Assembly (NCBI RefSeq): GCF_028282165.1
Contig: NZ_JANQIM010000040.1
Coordinates: 1 to 41,865 of the forward strand
Direction of reading: 5' to 3'
Source: Winogradskyella sp.
GTDB taxonomy: Bacteria > Bacteroidota > Bacteroidia > Flavobacteriales > Flavobacteriaceae
DNA: 41,865 nucleotides
Made by a program: the position numbers and the translations under genes. Shown one piece after another: positions 8,157 to 18,400 of the stretch. The notes below the pieces were generated by a model. That model searched no databases. It saw only the letters and a program-made list of their open reading frames with translations, and was not told where the DNA came from. Each line of letters begins with the position of its first letter. Position 1 is the first letter of the stretch.

Positions 8157-9848
8157 TTACAGGCCTTTAGGTATTGCATGGATTAGTTTCTTCGTATATT
8201 CTTTTTGTGGTGATTTATAGATATGGTCAGCATCGCCTATTTCTTCAATTTTGCCTTTATTCATCACCAGTAATTGATCGGCCATATATTTTACAACGGC
8301 CAGGTCGTGAGAAATGAATATGTATGTAAATCCGAATTGTGATTTCAAGTCATTTAATAGGTTTAAGACTTGAGCTTGAACAGATATGTCTAGAGCAGAT
8401 ACAGACTCATCACAAATTATTAGCTGAGGCTCGAGAGCGATAGTTCTGGCAATGCCAATACGTTGTCGTTGTCCTCCTGAAAACTCATGTGGATATTTAT
8501 TGAAGGCAGATTCCTCTAAACCTACTTTTTTTAATAAATCTAAAACTTTTTCTTTTCGTTCTGTACTGGAGTTTCCGATACCATGAACTTTCATCGGTTC
8601 TACAATGGCATTACCTACTGTTAATCTAGGGTTGAGCGAGGCGAATGGGTCTTGAAAAATAATCTGAATATCCTTACGCATTTGACGTAATTCGCTCTTG
8701 TTTAATGCGGTAATGTCTTTACCTTTAAATTTTATGATTCCAGAAGTTGCCTTGTCTAACAGTAGTATGGCATTTCCAAGAGTAGATTTTCCACATCCAG
8801 ATTCACCAACAAGACCAATGGTTTCGCTAGGGTAGATTTTAAAACTCACACCATCAACAGCTTTAAAAAGGATATTTTTAGAGAAAATCCCTGTTTTTTT
8901 TAGATATGTTTTTTCGATATCGATAACCTCAAGAAGCGGTTGCTTTGAATAGAGCTTTTTATGACGTATAATACGGTCTTCCTGAGATACAATGGACCTG
9001 TCAACTGTATTCTGCATAAAATCTTTGATGGTCGGAAGTTTTTTTAACCTGAATTCAGTAGAAGGTCTTGCACCAATCAATGCTTTGGTATAGTTGTGCT
9101 TAGGGTTATTAAAAATTGTAAACGTATTGCCCTGTTCTACAATTTCCCCTTTATACATTACTAAAACCCTATTTGCAAATTCTGAAACTAAAGACAAATC
9201 GTGAGAAATAAACAAGATACTCATTTTAGTTGCTTTTTGGATATCCTTTAACAATTCTAATATGTCTTTTTGTACAGTGACATCGAGCGCTGTCGTAGGT
9301 TCGTCAGCAATAAGAAGTTTTGGTTGGCAGGCAATAGCCATGGCAATCATAACACGTTGCTTTTGTCCACCAGAAATTTCATGTGGATAGGAGGCGAAGA
9401 TTCTATTGGGATCAGGAAGTTTTACCCGATCGAAAAGCGAAAGAACTTCTGTTTTAATTTGGGATTTTGATAATTGGGAATGTTGCTTTAAAATTTCTTC
9501 TACCTGCTTTCCACATCGCATAGAAGGATTTAAAGAACTCATCGGCTCTTGAAAGATCATGGCTATTTCATTTCCTCTAATAGTTTTGAAATCCTTATTT
9601 GAAAGTTGTACCAAATCTCTACCTTCTAGTACAATAGAGCCAGAAGTAATTCTAGAAATATGCTTTGGAAGTAGACCCATTAGGGCTAAAGAGGATATAG
9701 ATTTACCAGAACCCGATTCACCAACGATAGCTACAATTTCATTTTTATTAAGCATATATGATATATGCTTAATGATGTGATGTTCTTCGTTCCCATTTTT
9801 GAATGAAATTGAGAGGTTGTCAACTTTGAGTAGATAGGTGTCAAGCAT
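8157..9848 (-). CDS. Fused double ABC-transporter ATPase, oligopeptide/dipeptide (DppD-DppF / GsiA / YejF) type
   Basis: A 563-residue protein with two complete nucleotide-binding domains. Domain 1: Walker A GESGSGKS (43-50), signature SGGQKQRV, Walker B LLIADEPT. Domain 2: Walker A GESGCGKS near residue 350, signature [13 protein letters not shown], Walker B IICDES. Each ends in the C-terminal extension typical of peptide transporters ([12 protein letters not shown] in the first, [12 protein letters not shown] in the second). It would energise uptake, or possibly efflux, of peptides or similar solutes at the inner membrane. No permease or binding-protein gene is adjacent, so the membrane partners must lie elsewhere. 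It is the first gene of a two-gene unit with the GH3 gene 3 nt downstream; a candidate promoter is at 9922-9949. Confidence 0.9.
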   Translation of the reverse strand: MLDTYLLKVDNLSISFKNGNEEHHIIKHISYMLNKNEIVAIVGESGSGKSISSLALMGLLPKHISRITSGSIVLEGRDLVQLSNKDFKTIRGNEIAMIFQEPMSSLNPSMRCGKQVEEILKQHSQLSKSQIKTEVLSLFDRVKLPDPNRIFASYPHEISGGQKQRVMIAMAIACQPKLLIADEPTTALDVTVQKDILELLKDIQKATKMSILFISHDLSLVSEFANRVLVMYKGEIVEQGNTFTIFNNPKHNYTKALIGARPSTEFRLKKLPTIKDFMQNTVDRSIVSQEDRIIRHKKLYSKQPLLEVIDIEKTYLKKTGIFSKNILFKAVDGVSFKIYPSETIGLVGESGCGKSTLGNAILLLDKATSGIIKFKGKDITALNKSELRQMRKDIQIIFQDPFASLNPRLTVGNAIVEPMKVHGIGNSSTERKEKVLDLLKKVGLEESAFNKYPHEFSGGQRQRIGIARTIALEPQLIICDESVSALDISVQAQVLNLLNDLKSQFGFTYIFISHDLAVVKYMADQLLVMNKGKIEEIGDADHIYKSPQKEYTKKLIHAIPKGL

Positions 9849-9921
9849 ACGTAAAAATAATTAAAATCGATGACCCAATCGAGAATAGGATTTTTTTTGT
9901 GTTGAAGCTGATAAACTTAAA

Positions 9922-9949
9922 AAAATATAATTAATTGATATACAGCAAA
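9922..9949 (-). promoter_or_regulatory. Candidate promoter of the ABC ATPase-GH3 unit
   Basis: On the minus strand, TTTG (complement of 9946-9949) is followed after 16 nt by TATATTTT (complement of 9922-9929), matching seven of eight positions of TAnnTTTG. The spacing is one short of the usual 17-23 for Flavobacterium. The predicted leader is about 67 nt. Confidence 0.4.
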
Positions 9950-9976
9950 TTAATCATTTTCGCTATTTTCAAAATG

Positions 9977-10038
9977 TGCATTTCATCGAATTTTTATGCA
10001 TTTAATCTGTGTTTTGGATTATTTTATGATATATTAGC
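9977..10038 (+). promoter_or_regulatory. Candidate activator site plus promoter for the M14 protease gene (copy 2 of a shared element)
   Basis: TGCATTT at 9977-9983 and again at 9997-10003 (20 bp apart) flank TTTCATCGA. TTG at 10014 and TATTAGC at 10032-10038 follow, 33 nt before the ATG. The layout and core sequence match 5545-5605, so the two promoters probably answer to the same regulator (inference). There is no canonical TAnnTTTG here, which fits an activator-dependent promoter. Confidence 0.5.
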
Positions 10039-10070
10039 CCACAAATAAATTCATTGAAAGTCCCAAACAA

Positions 10071-13000
10071 ATGAAAAAAATTACCTTAACCTTAACCGCT
10101 TTGTTGTTTGTGGTATCCCAATTTATGGTATCACAAAACCAACACTCAAGAATTACAATTACTAATCCAACCCCTCAAATACAATATCTTCTCGCACAGC
10201 GAGGGATAGATTTAAGATGTGGTGTTAATCACGATCATGAACATAACAATTTAACCTTGGATGTTTCTGACAAAGATCGTAATGTTTTAGACCAGCTTGG
10301 AATCTCTTACACAATTATAGTAGAAAACTTACAAGAGTTCCAAAGTCAAAGAGCCATAAATAATTTGCCAAGAGCGATTATGGAGGCACAGTTAGAAGAT
10401 GCTCGAACAATAGCAGCAAAAAGTAATGAACTACAATTACGAGGGTCTGTATCTAGCCAAATCATAGATAATTATTTACAGTATGACGAGATTGATGAAA
10501 AAGATTGGGTGAAGCCCCTAAATTTTGAGCTAGGCTCAATGGGAGGTTGCTATACACTCTCAGAAATGGAGAGCGAATTAGATGATATGAGAACATACTC
10601 CCAGACGAATGGCCTGGATATCGTTTCGGTAAAGCAAGATGCTTCTCCAACTGGTCAAACTACTTGGGGAAATCCTGCAAGTTCAATTACTAACAATGGC
10701 CTTACTTATTCTGGCCAAGGAGGCACGCGCTGGGATCCAAAAACTATCTATTACGTAAGAATAACAGGTAATGAAAGTACTACCGCTGAAGGTACAAAAC
10801 CACAAATGCTATTTACTTCTATGATTCATTCTAGAGAGCTTAGTGCCCTAATGAATAATATGTATTTTATGTGGTATATTATTGAAAACTATAATACCGA
10901 TCCTGCCATCAAAGAATTGGTAGATAATAATGAGTTATACTTTGTACCGGTTGTTAACCCAGACGGTTTAAGATGGAACGAACACGTGAATCCTTCTGGT
11001 GGAGCAATGCAGCGAAAAAACTTGAGACCTAATACTGGTGGTACAGGAAATACTTCTGTTAATAGAGGTGTTGATCTTAATAGGAATTTTGATTATTTCT
11101 GGGGAAATGCAGGAATAGGATCTACAGATGACCCATTTAGCGATTCCTATAGAGGACCAAGTGCTGCATCTGAACCAGAAACCCAAATTATGGTGGATTT
11201 CATTTTAGCTAGAAATTTTAAGACTGGTATTTGGAACCACTCATTTGCCAATTCAATCCCTCATCCCTATGGCGGTAATCCAACTTTTGTATCTGGTAGG
11301 GAAGACGAAATGCACGAAATGCATGCAGATATGACAAAATATAATAGATACGTATCTGGCGCTACCATATTTTCGCCTGCTAATGGTATTGCAGATGATT
11401 GGATGCTAGGGGGAAGTATAGATAACAATGGTTCCGTAGGATCAGGACAAAACATATTAGCAACAACTCCAGAGCATGGTGGTGATTGGTTTTGGCCAAC
11501 CCCATCAGATATTATTCCTATTGCAAAACGTTCTATGCGTATCTCTTTAATGGGTGCTTACCATGGAGGTAAGTATGCAAAATTTCATGATCTCACACAA
11601 AGTGATATATCAAGCTTATCGCCGACCTTAGATTTTGCTATAGAAAGAGTAGGACAGACCGCAAGCGATTTTACATTGACAGTTACACCAATATCAGCTA
11701 ATGTTACCAATATTGTTTCGCCAGCAACGCAATCTGGTATGACGGTTTTAGAGCAACGCAATGTTACGGCTTCAATGACTCTAGACCCAAGCATACAGCC
11801 CAATGACGTTATTGAATATAAAATACAACTTTCTAATGATGTAGGTGTATTCTATGAGGTAAATATTGAAAAATACTACCAACCTACCGTTATCTTTTCA
11901 CATAATCCTGATACCGATGGATTAACAGGTTGGAACAGTAGTGGATGGAATAACACAACTGTAGATGCATACTCTGGAAGCAATTCCCTGAGAACAGGAA
12001 ACTATGGCAACAATACAACCGAAACATTAACCACTACTAATAGTTATGATTTATCAAGCTCTAGTGAAGTTTTAGTTCAATTCTATGCTAAATGGGACAT
12101 TGAACGAAACTTTGATTTTGTTGAACTGCAAGCTTCAACTGATGGAAGTACGTGGGTAAATTTGAACGGAAAATATACGAAACCAGAATCATCGGCTAGT
12201 ACTAACGATCACGCCGCAAAGGGTACATCTGATGAAGAATTCCAAGGCAATAATGCATCGGGTCATATTTATGATGGTGACCGTATGGATAAGTGGGTGA
12301 TGGAAGAAATTGTCATTGACGCAATCAATAATGCTACTTTTTTTAATGCATCTACCGTCTTTTTTAGATTTAGATTGCGATCGGATTCTGGAAATGTATT
12401 CGAAAACTATTCGGCTAATCGAGAAGGGTTCTATTTAGACGACTTCAAAGTAATTAGCATACAAATCCCATGCGCAACAACGACCCCAACAAATTTAGCA
12501 GCAAATAATATAACGTCAGCAGAAGCAGATATCACTTGGGATAATATTCCTTCTGCGACATACGATTTAAGATATCGTGAAACAGGAACATCTACATGGA
12601 CCGAAGTATCAGATTTAGCAACAAATAGCTATTCAATTTCTGGTCTTAGTGAAACTACAGAATATGAAGTTCAGGTAAGAACTAGATGCACATCATCTAC
12701 TTCCGCTTACACGAGTTCTACTGTATTTACAACAGCTGTATTTGTTCCTTGTACAGGGACTGTAATTAGTTCATTTCCTTATTCTGAGACCTTTGATTCT
12801 GGTATTGGTGACTGGACACAAGACTCAGGAGATGATGGTGATTGGAGCCTTGATGCCAATGGTACTGACTCTAATGAAACCGGACCGTCAGATGATATCA
12901 CAGGAAATGGGAACTATTTCTACACGGAAGCGTCAACAGCTGGATTAGGGTCTAATGCTACAGTTGTTTTAACTAGTCCTTGTTATGTGCTGTCAGATCC

Positions 13001-15278
13001 AGCCTTTGATAATTTTTCTTTTTACTACCATATGTATGGAACTAATGTTGGTTCATTAGACTTGGAAATTTCCTCAGACAACGGAACTAATTGGACTAAT
13101 GTCTTTTCACAATCTGGAAATTTAGGGAATGCATGGAATGCACAAAACATCGATTTAACCAGCTATATTGGACAAACCGTAAAATTTAGATTTATAGGAA
13201 CTACAGGGAATGGTTGGAGTAGTGATATAGCCATTGATCAAATTAGTATTGGCAGTATCCCTGCACATTGCGACTCACAAGCAACTGATACAAATTTATA
13301 CTTAGGAATAGCTGGGGTACAATTAAATACTATTAACAACACCTCAACGGCACAGTTATATACAGATTATACATCAGTATCTACAACACTTTCTAAAAGT
13401 ACTAATTACGATATTACCATAACACCAGATTACAATGTTGCCACTACTAACGCCGTAGGTTATGGTGTTTGGATAGATTTCAATAGGGATGGTGATTTTA
13501 ATGACAGTGGTGAAGAGGTCTTTACACAATCACCAGTTACAGGTGGAGGTTCCGTAACAGGTAATTTTACAATTCCGAGTAGTGTAATAACAGGAAATAC
13601 AAGGATGAGAGTATCACTAGAGTTTAATGCAGTGCCAAATCCTTGCGGTGATTTCACCTATGGAGAGGTAGAAGACTATACACTGTATATATTTAATGGT
13701 CTTGTATATCAAGGGGGTAGCTGGACACCGAGTAGCCCTAGTGTTTCTACGGGAGCTGAGGATGCCTTAATTTTGGATGGTATTTTTAATGCTACCAGTG
13801 ACTTTAGTATAAATAATATTACGGTTAACTCTGGTTCTACTTTAAATTTAAACAAGGCCAACGCAATTACTGTAAATGGTGATATTACCAATAATGGTGA
13901 ATTTGTCTTAGATTCGGATTCGAATGAATTCTCTAGTCTTATGGTAAATGGTACAGTAACAGGTAATATTAAATATAACAGATATGCAAATTCTAATGCT
14001 GGCGGTAATGATTTAATTGCACCTCCGGTAAGTGGGCAAACGTTTGTGGATTTCCTTTCTAACAATACCAATGTATTCGCAAATGCAACTCAGACCTTAT
14101 ACTTATTTGGACCTTTTGAGAAGCCTACTAACGATTACATGTTGTTCGCAAATACTGAAGTAGCTACCTTAGAAGCCGGTACAGGATATAGAGTAGCATC
14201 TACAGACAATGGGACTTTCACATTTACTGGAGCCGTAAGTACAGGAAACGTTGATATTCCAATTTCAAAAGTAGGCTCTAATTATGAGAAATGGAACCTT
14301 ATAGGTAATCCTTATACTACCTATATTTCATTGGCAGATTTCTTGGCTGCAAATATTACTGAATTGGATTTTTTCAGTGCAGCAGTATACGGATATGATG
14401 CTGATAATTCTAATGGAAGCAATTGGACGATTTGGAATTTGGCCTATTCTGATGCTAATCCTGGAACTTTAATAGCACCAGGACAGGGATTCTTTGTGTC
14501 CTCAAAAGATGGCGGTGCTAATATTTCGTTTACACCTTCAATGAGAGCTATTGGATCATCAGATGACTTCATTGCTGGAAGAAATTCTAGTACTATTGGT
14601 CATGCTATTTTAAGGATGACTACATCATCAAATACATTTGAAACAGAAGTCTATTTTAATGATAATGCAACACTAGGGTTAGACGTAGGATATGACGCTG
14701 AGCATTTTGGTGGAGCACCTTCTGACTTTTCGATATATTCGGAATTGGTAGAGAATAATCAAGGGCTAGACATGGCAATTCAAGCTATAAGTACTAACGA
14801 GATTGATGCTTCTACAGTGATTCCTTTAGGAGTCAATGCAGCACAGGGACAACAGATAGTCATTAGTTTAGAGAGCACCAATGTTACCCAAGACATCTAC
14901 TTAGAGGATACAGAAACTAATTTATTAACACACTTAAATACTTCTGACTATAGTTTTACTCCAAGTATAGATTTAGCGGATATAGGAAGATTTTATTTAA
15001 GATTTGGACAACAATCATTGTCTACTGATGTTTCAGAACTTGATAGACTTCAGATATACAGCGATACCGATTTAGAGCAAATTGTTATACAAGGCTTATT
15101 GAGTGAAGCAACACAAATGACATTGTTCGATATTCAAGGAAGAGAGATATTGAGGAAAGAACTCGTACTAAACAACATGCTTAATACAGTTAATACATCT
15201 AGTTTTATGGAAGGCGTTTATTTAGTTCAACTGAGCAATGAAACGTATTCAATCACTAAGAAGCTGATTATTAGGTAA
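10071..15278 (+). CDS. Secreted M14-family zinc carboxypeptidase with T9SS sorting domain
   Basis: A 1735-residue exported protease. Signal peptide 1-22 (ends MVSQNQ), then a pro-region to about 150. The peptidase M14 domain follows (roughly 155-500): zinc ligands H253 and E256 in MIHSRELS, third ligand H390 in WNHSFANS, and a likely catalytic glutamate in TTPEHGGDWFW (E468). Downstream are a sandwich domain (about 610-800), an FN3 domain (ATYDLRYRETGTSTW near 845), a MAM-like domain (FPYSETFDSGIGDW near 905), a GEVED domain (YGVWIDFNRDGDF near 1135, ending YGEVEDYT) and a C-terminal T9SS type A sorting domain (FMEGVYLVQLSNE...KKLIIR). It should cross the outer membrane through T9SS and be surface-attached or released to digest protein. 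It stands alone between its own promoter and terminator. Exact substrate specificity cannot be read. Confidence 0.9.
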   Translation: MKKITLTLTALLFVVSQFMVSQNQHSRITITNPTPQIQYLLAQRGIDLRCGVNHDHEHNNLTLDVSDKDRNVLDQLGISYTIIVENLQEFQSQRAINNLPRAIMEAQLEDARTIAAKSNELQLRGSVSSQIIDNYLQYDEIDEKDWVKPLNFELGSMGGCYTLSEMESELDDMRTYSQTNGLDIVSVKQDASPTGQTTWGNPASSITNNGLTYSGQGGTRWDPKTIYYVRITGNESTTAEGTKPQMLFTSMIHSRELSALMNNMYFMWYIIENYNTDPAIKELVDNNELYFVPVVNPDGLRWNEHVNPSGGAMQRKNLRPNTGGTGNTSVNRGVDLNRNFDYFWGNAGIGSTDDPFSDSYRGPSAASEPETQIMVDFILARNFKTGIWNHSFANSIPHPYGGNPTFVSGREDEMHEMHADMTKYNRYVSGATIFSPANGIADDWMLGGSIDNNGSVGSGQNILATTPEHGGDWFWPTPSDIIPIAKRSMRISLMGAYHGGKYAKFHDLTQSDISSLSPTLDFAIERVGQTASDFTLTVTPISANVTNIVSPATQSGMTVLEQRNVTASMTLDPSIQPNDVIEYKIQLSNDVGVFYEVNIEKYYQPTVIFSHNPDTDGLTGWNSSGWNNTTVDAYSGSNSLRTGNYGNNTTETLTTTNSYDLSSSSEVLVQFYAKWDIERNFDFVELQASTDGSTWVNLNGKYTKPESSASTNDHAAKGTSDEEFQGNNASGHIYDGDRMDKWVMEEIVIDAINNATFFNASTVFFRFRLRSDSGNVFENYSANREGFYLDDFKVISIQIPCATTTPTNLAANNITSAEADITWDNIPSATYDLRYRETGTSTWTEVSDLATNSYSISGLSETTEYEVQVRTRCTSSTSAYTSSTVFTTAVFVPCTGTVISSFPYSETFDSGIGDWTQDSGDDGDWSLDANGTDSNETGPSDDITGNGNYFYTEASTAGLGSNATVVLTSPCYVLSDPAFDNFSFYYHMYGTNVGSLDLEISSDNGTNWTNVFSQSGNLGNAWNAQNIDLTSYIGQTVKFRFIGTTGNGWSSDIAIDQISIGSIPAHCDSQATDTNLYLGIAGVQLNTINNTSTAQLYTDYTSVSTTLSKSTNYDITITPDYNVATTNAVGYGVWIDFNRDGDFNDSGEEVFTQSPVTGGGSVTGNFTIPSSVITGNTRMRVSLEFNAVPNPCGDFTYGEVEDYTLYIFNGLVYQGGSWTPSSPSVSTGAEDALILDGIFNATSDFSINNITVNSGSTLNLNKANAITVNGDITNNGEFVLDSDSNEFSSLMVNGTVTGNIKYNRYANSNAGGNDLIAPPVSGQTFVDFLSNNTNVFANATQTLYLFGPFEKPTNDYMLFANTEVATLEAGTGYRVASTDNGTFTFTGAVSTGNVDIPISKVGSNYEKWNLIGNPYTTYISLADFLAANITELDFFSAAVYGYDADNSNGSNWTIWNLAYSDANPGTLIAPGQGFFVSSKDGGANISFTPSMRAIGSSDDFIAGRNSSTIGHAILRMTTSSNTFETEVYFNDNATLGLDVGYDAEHFGGAPSDFSIYSELVENNQGLDMAIQAISTNEIDASTVIPLGVNAAQGQQIVISLESTNVTQDIYLEDTETNLLTHLNTSDYSFTPSIDLADIGRFYLRFGQQSLSTDVSELDRLQIYSDTDLEQIVIQGLLSEATQMTLFDIQGREILRKELVLNNMLNTVNTSSFMEGVYLVQLSNETYSITKKLIIR

Positions 15279-15298
15279 ATAATATTAAAATATATCAT

Positions 15299-15327
15299 AA
15301 AAGTCCAGAAATTTTCTGGACTTTTTT
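15299..15327 (+). terminator. Rho-independent terminator after the M14 protease gene
   Basis: AAAAGTCCAGAA and TTCTGGACTTTT form a 12-bp stem around an ATT loop, followed by further T residues, 21 nt after the stop codon. Confidence 0.9.
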
Positions 15328-15487
15328 GTTTTTTACCCCATAAGTAAATGCATTCTTACTTTCCATTACGGTTTTTCCGCAATTTTTCGATTTACAGGAT
15401 GATAGTTATCAACATTAAAGTTTTGAGCTAAAAAATTAACTAATTTCAGAGAAGGAAAGCTATTAATTAATCTATAACCTCAACCTT

Positions 15488-18400
15488 ATGAAAATTAAAG
15501 CACTGTTGCTCATCGCAATGATGACATCGGCCATGCTATGGTCTCAAAGTAAGGTACTTTGGCAAAAACAAATCTCGAATGCCAGTACCATCTCAAAACA
15601 AAACCATCTATCCTTAAAAGCGTTTCAAACCTTTAGTTTGGATGTAAATGCACTTAGGCAAGCCTTAAATGGTGTTGCCCAACGAAATGATTTTTCATCA
15701 TCGTCTAGTACTATTTTATCGTTTCCAAATTCTGAAGGGAAACTACAGCGATTCTCTATTAAAGAGGCATCTGTTATGCATCCTGATTTACAAGCAAGAT
15801 TCCCTAACATTAGATCTTATGTAGGTCAAGGCGTAGATGATGCCTCTACTATTATTAGATTCAGCCTATCTCCTTATGGTTTTAGTGGGATGATTCTATC
15901 TACAAATGGTAATGATACATTTATAGAACAAACTGCGAGAAGTTCAAACCAGTACATAGCCTTTAACAGAAAAAACAGAATCAATTATCATAACGATTTT
16001 GAATGTGAAGTATCAGAACAAATGAACAGAAGGGTGTCTTCAAATCTTATGATGAAAAATGCTGATGATTCTATTCTCAAAACCTATAGACTTGCGGTAT
16101 CTGCGACAGGCGAATATACGCAGTACCATGGCGGTACAGTAGCACAGGCTCTGGCAGCTATTAATACTACAATGACCAGAGTCAATGGTATTTTTGAAGT
16201 AGATTTTAATGTAAACATGGTATTAATAGCCAATACGGATAGTGTTATCTATACAAATACCGCAACCGATCCATATGGCAATACAACTAGTGGATATAAC
16301 TCGCAATTACAAAATACATTGACCTCGGTAATAGGCGAGGCCAACTACGACATAGGACATTTATTTGCTAACCTTCAAAATAATGGTAATGCTGGGTGTA
16401 TAGGATGTGTATGTGTTGATGGACAAAAAGGTAGTGGATGGACCTCATTAACTATACCTGAAGGTGATCCTTTTGATGTAGACTATGTAGCCCATGAAAT
16501 GGGGCACCAATTTGGCGGTAATCACACATTTACTTTTAGTAATGAAGGCACTGGTGCACAAATGGAACCCGGTAGTGGCTCTACAATTATGGGCTATGCT
16601 GGAATTACGGGCGCTACCGATGTACAACAAAACAGTGACCCTTATTTCCATGCTGTTTCAATACAACAGATAACGAATTATGTTAAAACGACGTCTTGTC
16701 AAACCAATACAAATACAGGTAATGCGACACCAATAGTAAATGCTGGTCCTAACTATACAATTCCTAGAGGTACTCCATTTGTATTAGATGGTTCTGCTAC
16801 CGATGCAGATGCAGGTGATGTATTGACGTATTGTTGGGAACAATTTAATGTTGGATCTCCATCAACAACAAACCCAAGTGTGAATAACACTTCTGGAGCC
16901 GCATTTAGATCATTTAATCCTACTACCGATACAAAACGTTACTTTCCAAGATTAGAAACCATTAAATCAGGTGCAACATCATGGCAATGGGAAGCGGTCC
17001 CTAATGTGTCAAGAACACTCAACTTTAGACTCACTGTTAGGGATAATGTTGCAGGTGGCGGAGCAAATAATAGCGATGATGTAGTCATTACCGTAAATGG
17101 TACAGCCGGTCCATTTATAGTAAACTCTCCTAATACCAATGTGACTTGGAATGCAGGAACAACACAAAACGTAAATTGGGATGTTGCAGGTACCACAGGG
17201 AATGGTGTCAATGCGGCTACTGTTGATATTTTATTGTCTACTGATGGTGGCGATACTTATCCTGTAATCATAGCTTCTGGAGTAACAAATGACGGCTCTC
17301 ATGATATTATTGTACCTGATAATCAAGGAAATCAGAATAGAATTATGGTTAGAGGCTCTAACCATATTTTCTTTGATATTTCTAATACTAATTTTACTAT
17401 TGGCCCACCAGTAGTTTGTAATGCGGACGTGCCTACAGGTTTGGCAGCTTCAAATTTAGCTGAAACTACAGCCACCTTAAGTTGGGATGCAGTGCCTGGG
17501 GCAACATACGATTTAAGGTATAGAGAAACAGGAACTTCAACTTGGACTACTATTGAAGTCACAGGGACTTTTTCTAACTTAACTGGTTTGACAGCTCTAA
17601 CACAATACGAAGCTCAAGTAAGAAGTAAATGTTCTGGAGGATCAAACTCAGCCTACAGCAGCTCGGTAACTTTTACAACAACAGATGTACAGCTCAATTA
17701 TTGTAATTCAGCAAGCACCAATGTAAATGATGAATTTATTAGTAGAGTACAATTAAATACGATTGATAATAGTTCTGGGGCACAGTTTTATTCAGACTTT
17801 ACAAGTATTTCCACGACCCTTACTAAAGGGACTCAATATACCATCTCCATTACACCAACTTGGACTGGAACTTTATATAATGAAGGTTATGGTGTTTGGA
17901 TAGATTATAATAGAGATGGTGATTTTACCGATGCAGGAGAAGAAGTATTTACCTTAGCACCTAGCCAGGTCACACCAGCGAGCGGAAGTTTTACAATTCC
18001 TGCTGGAGCTGTGGAGAACTCAACTAGAATGCGTGTGACTATGCGTTACAATCAAATACCTGGGCCTTGTGACAGTTTTACATATGGCGAAGTAGAAGAT
18101 TATACGGTGATCATTCAAGGAAGCGGACCAGATACTGAAGCACCAGTAATTACTTTAAATGGCGCATCAACCATAGATTTGGACTTGGGAGATACTTATA
18201 CAGAACTTGGAGCCACGGCGACTGATAATGTTGATGGAGATTTAACGTCGAGCATTGTTGTGGGTGGTGATGTGGTAAATACCAGTGTGGTGGGATCGTA
18301 CCAAGTCACCTATAATGTAAATGATGCCGCAGGAAATGCTGCGACCGAAGTTATTAGGACAGTTAATGTTAATGCAGATACAACACCTCCTGTTATTACC

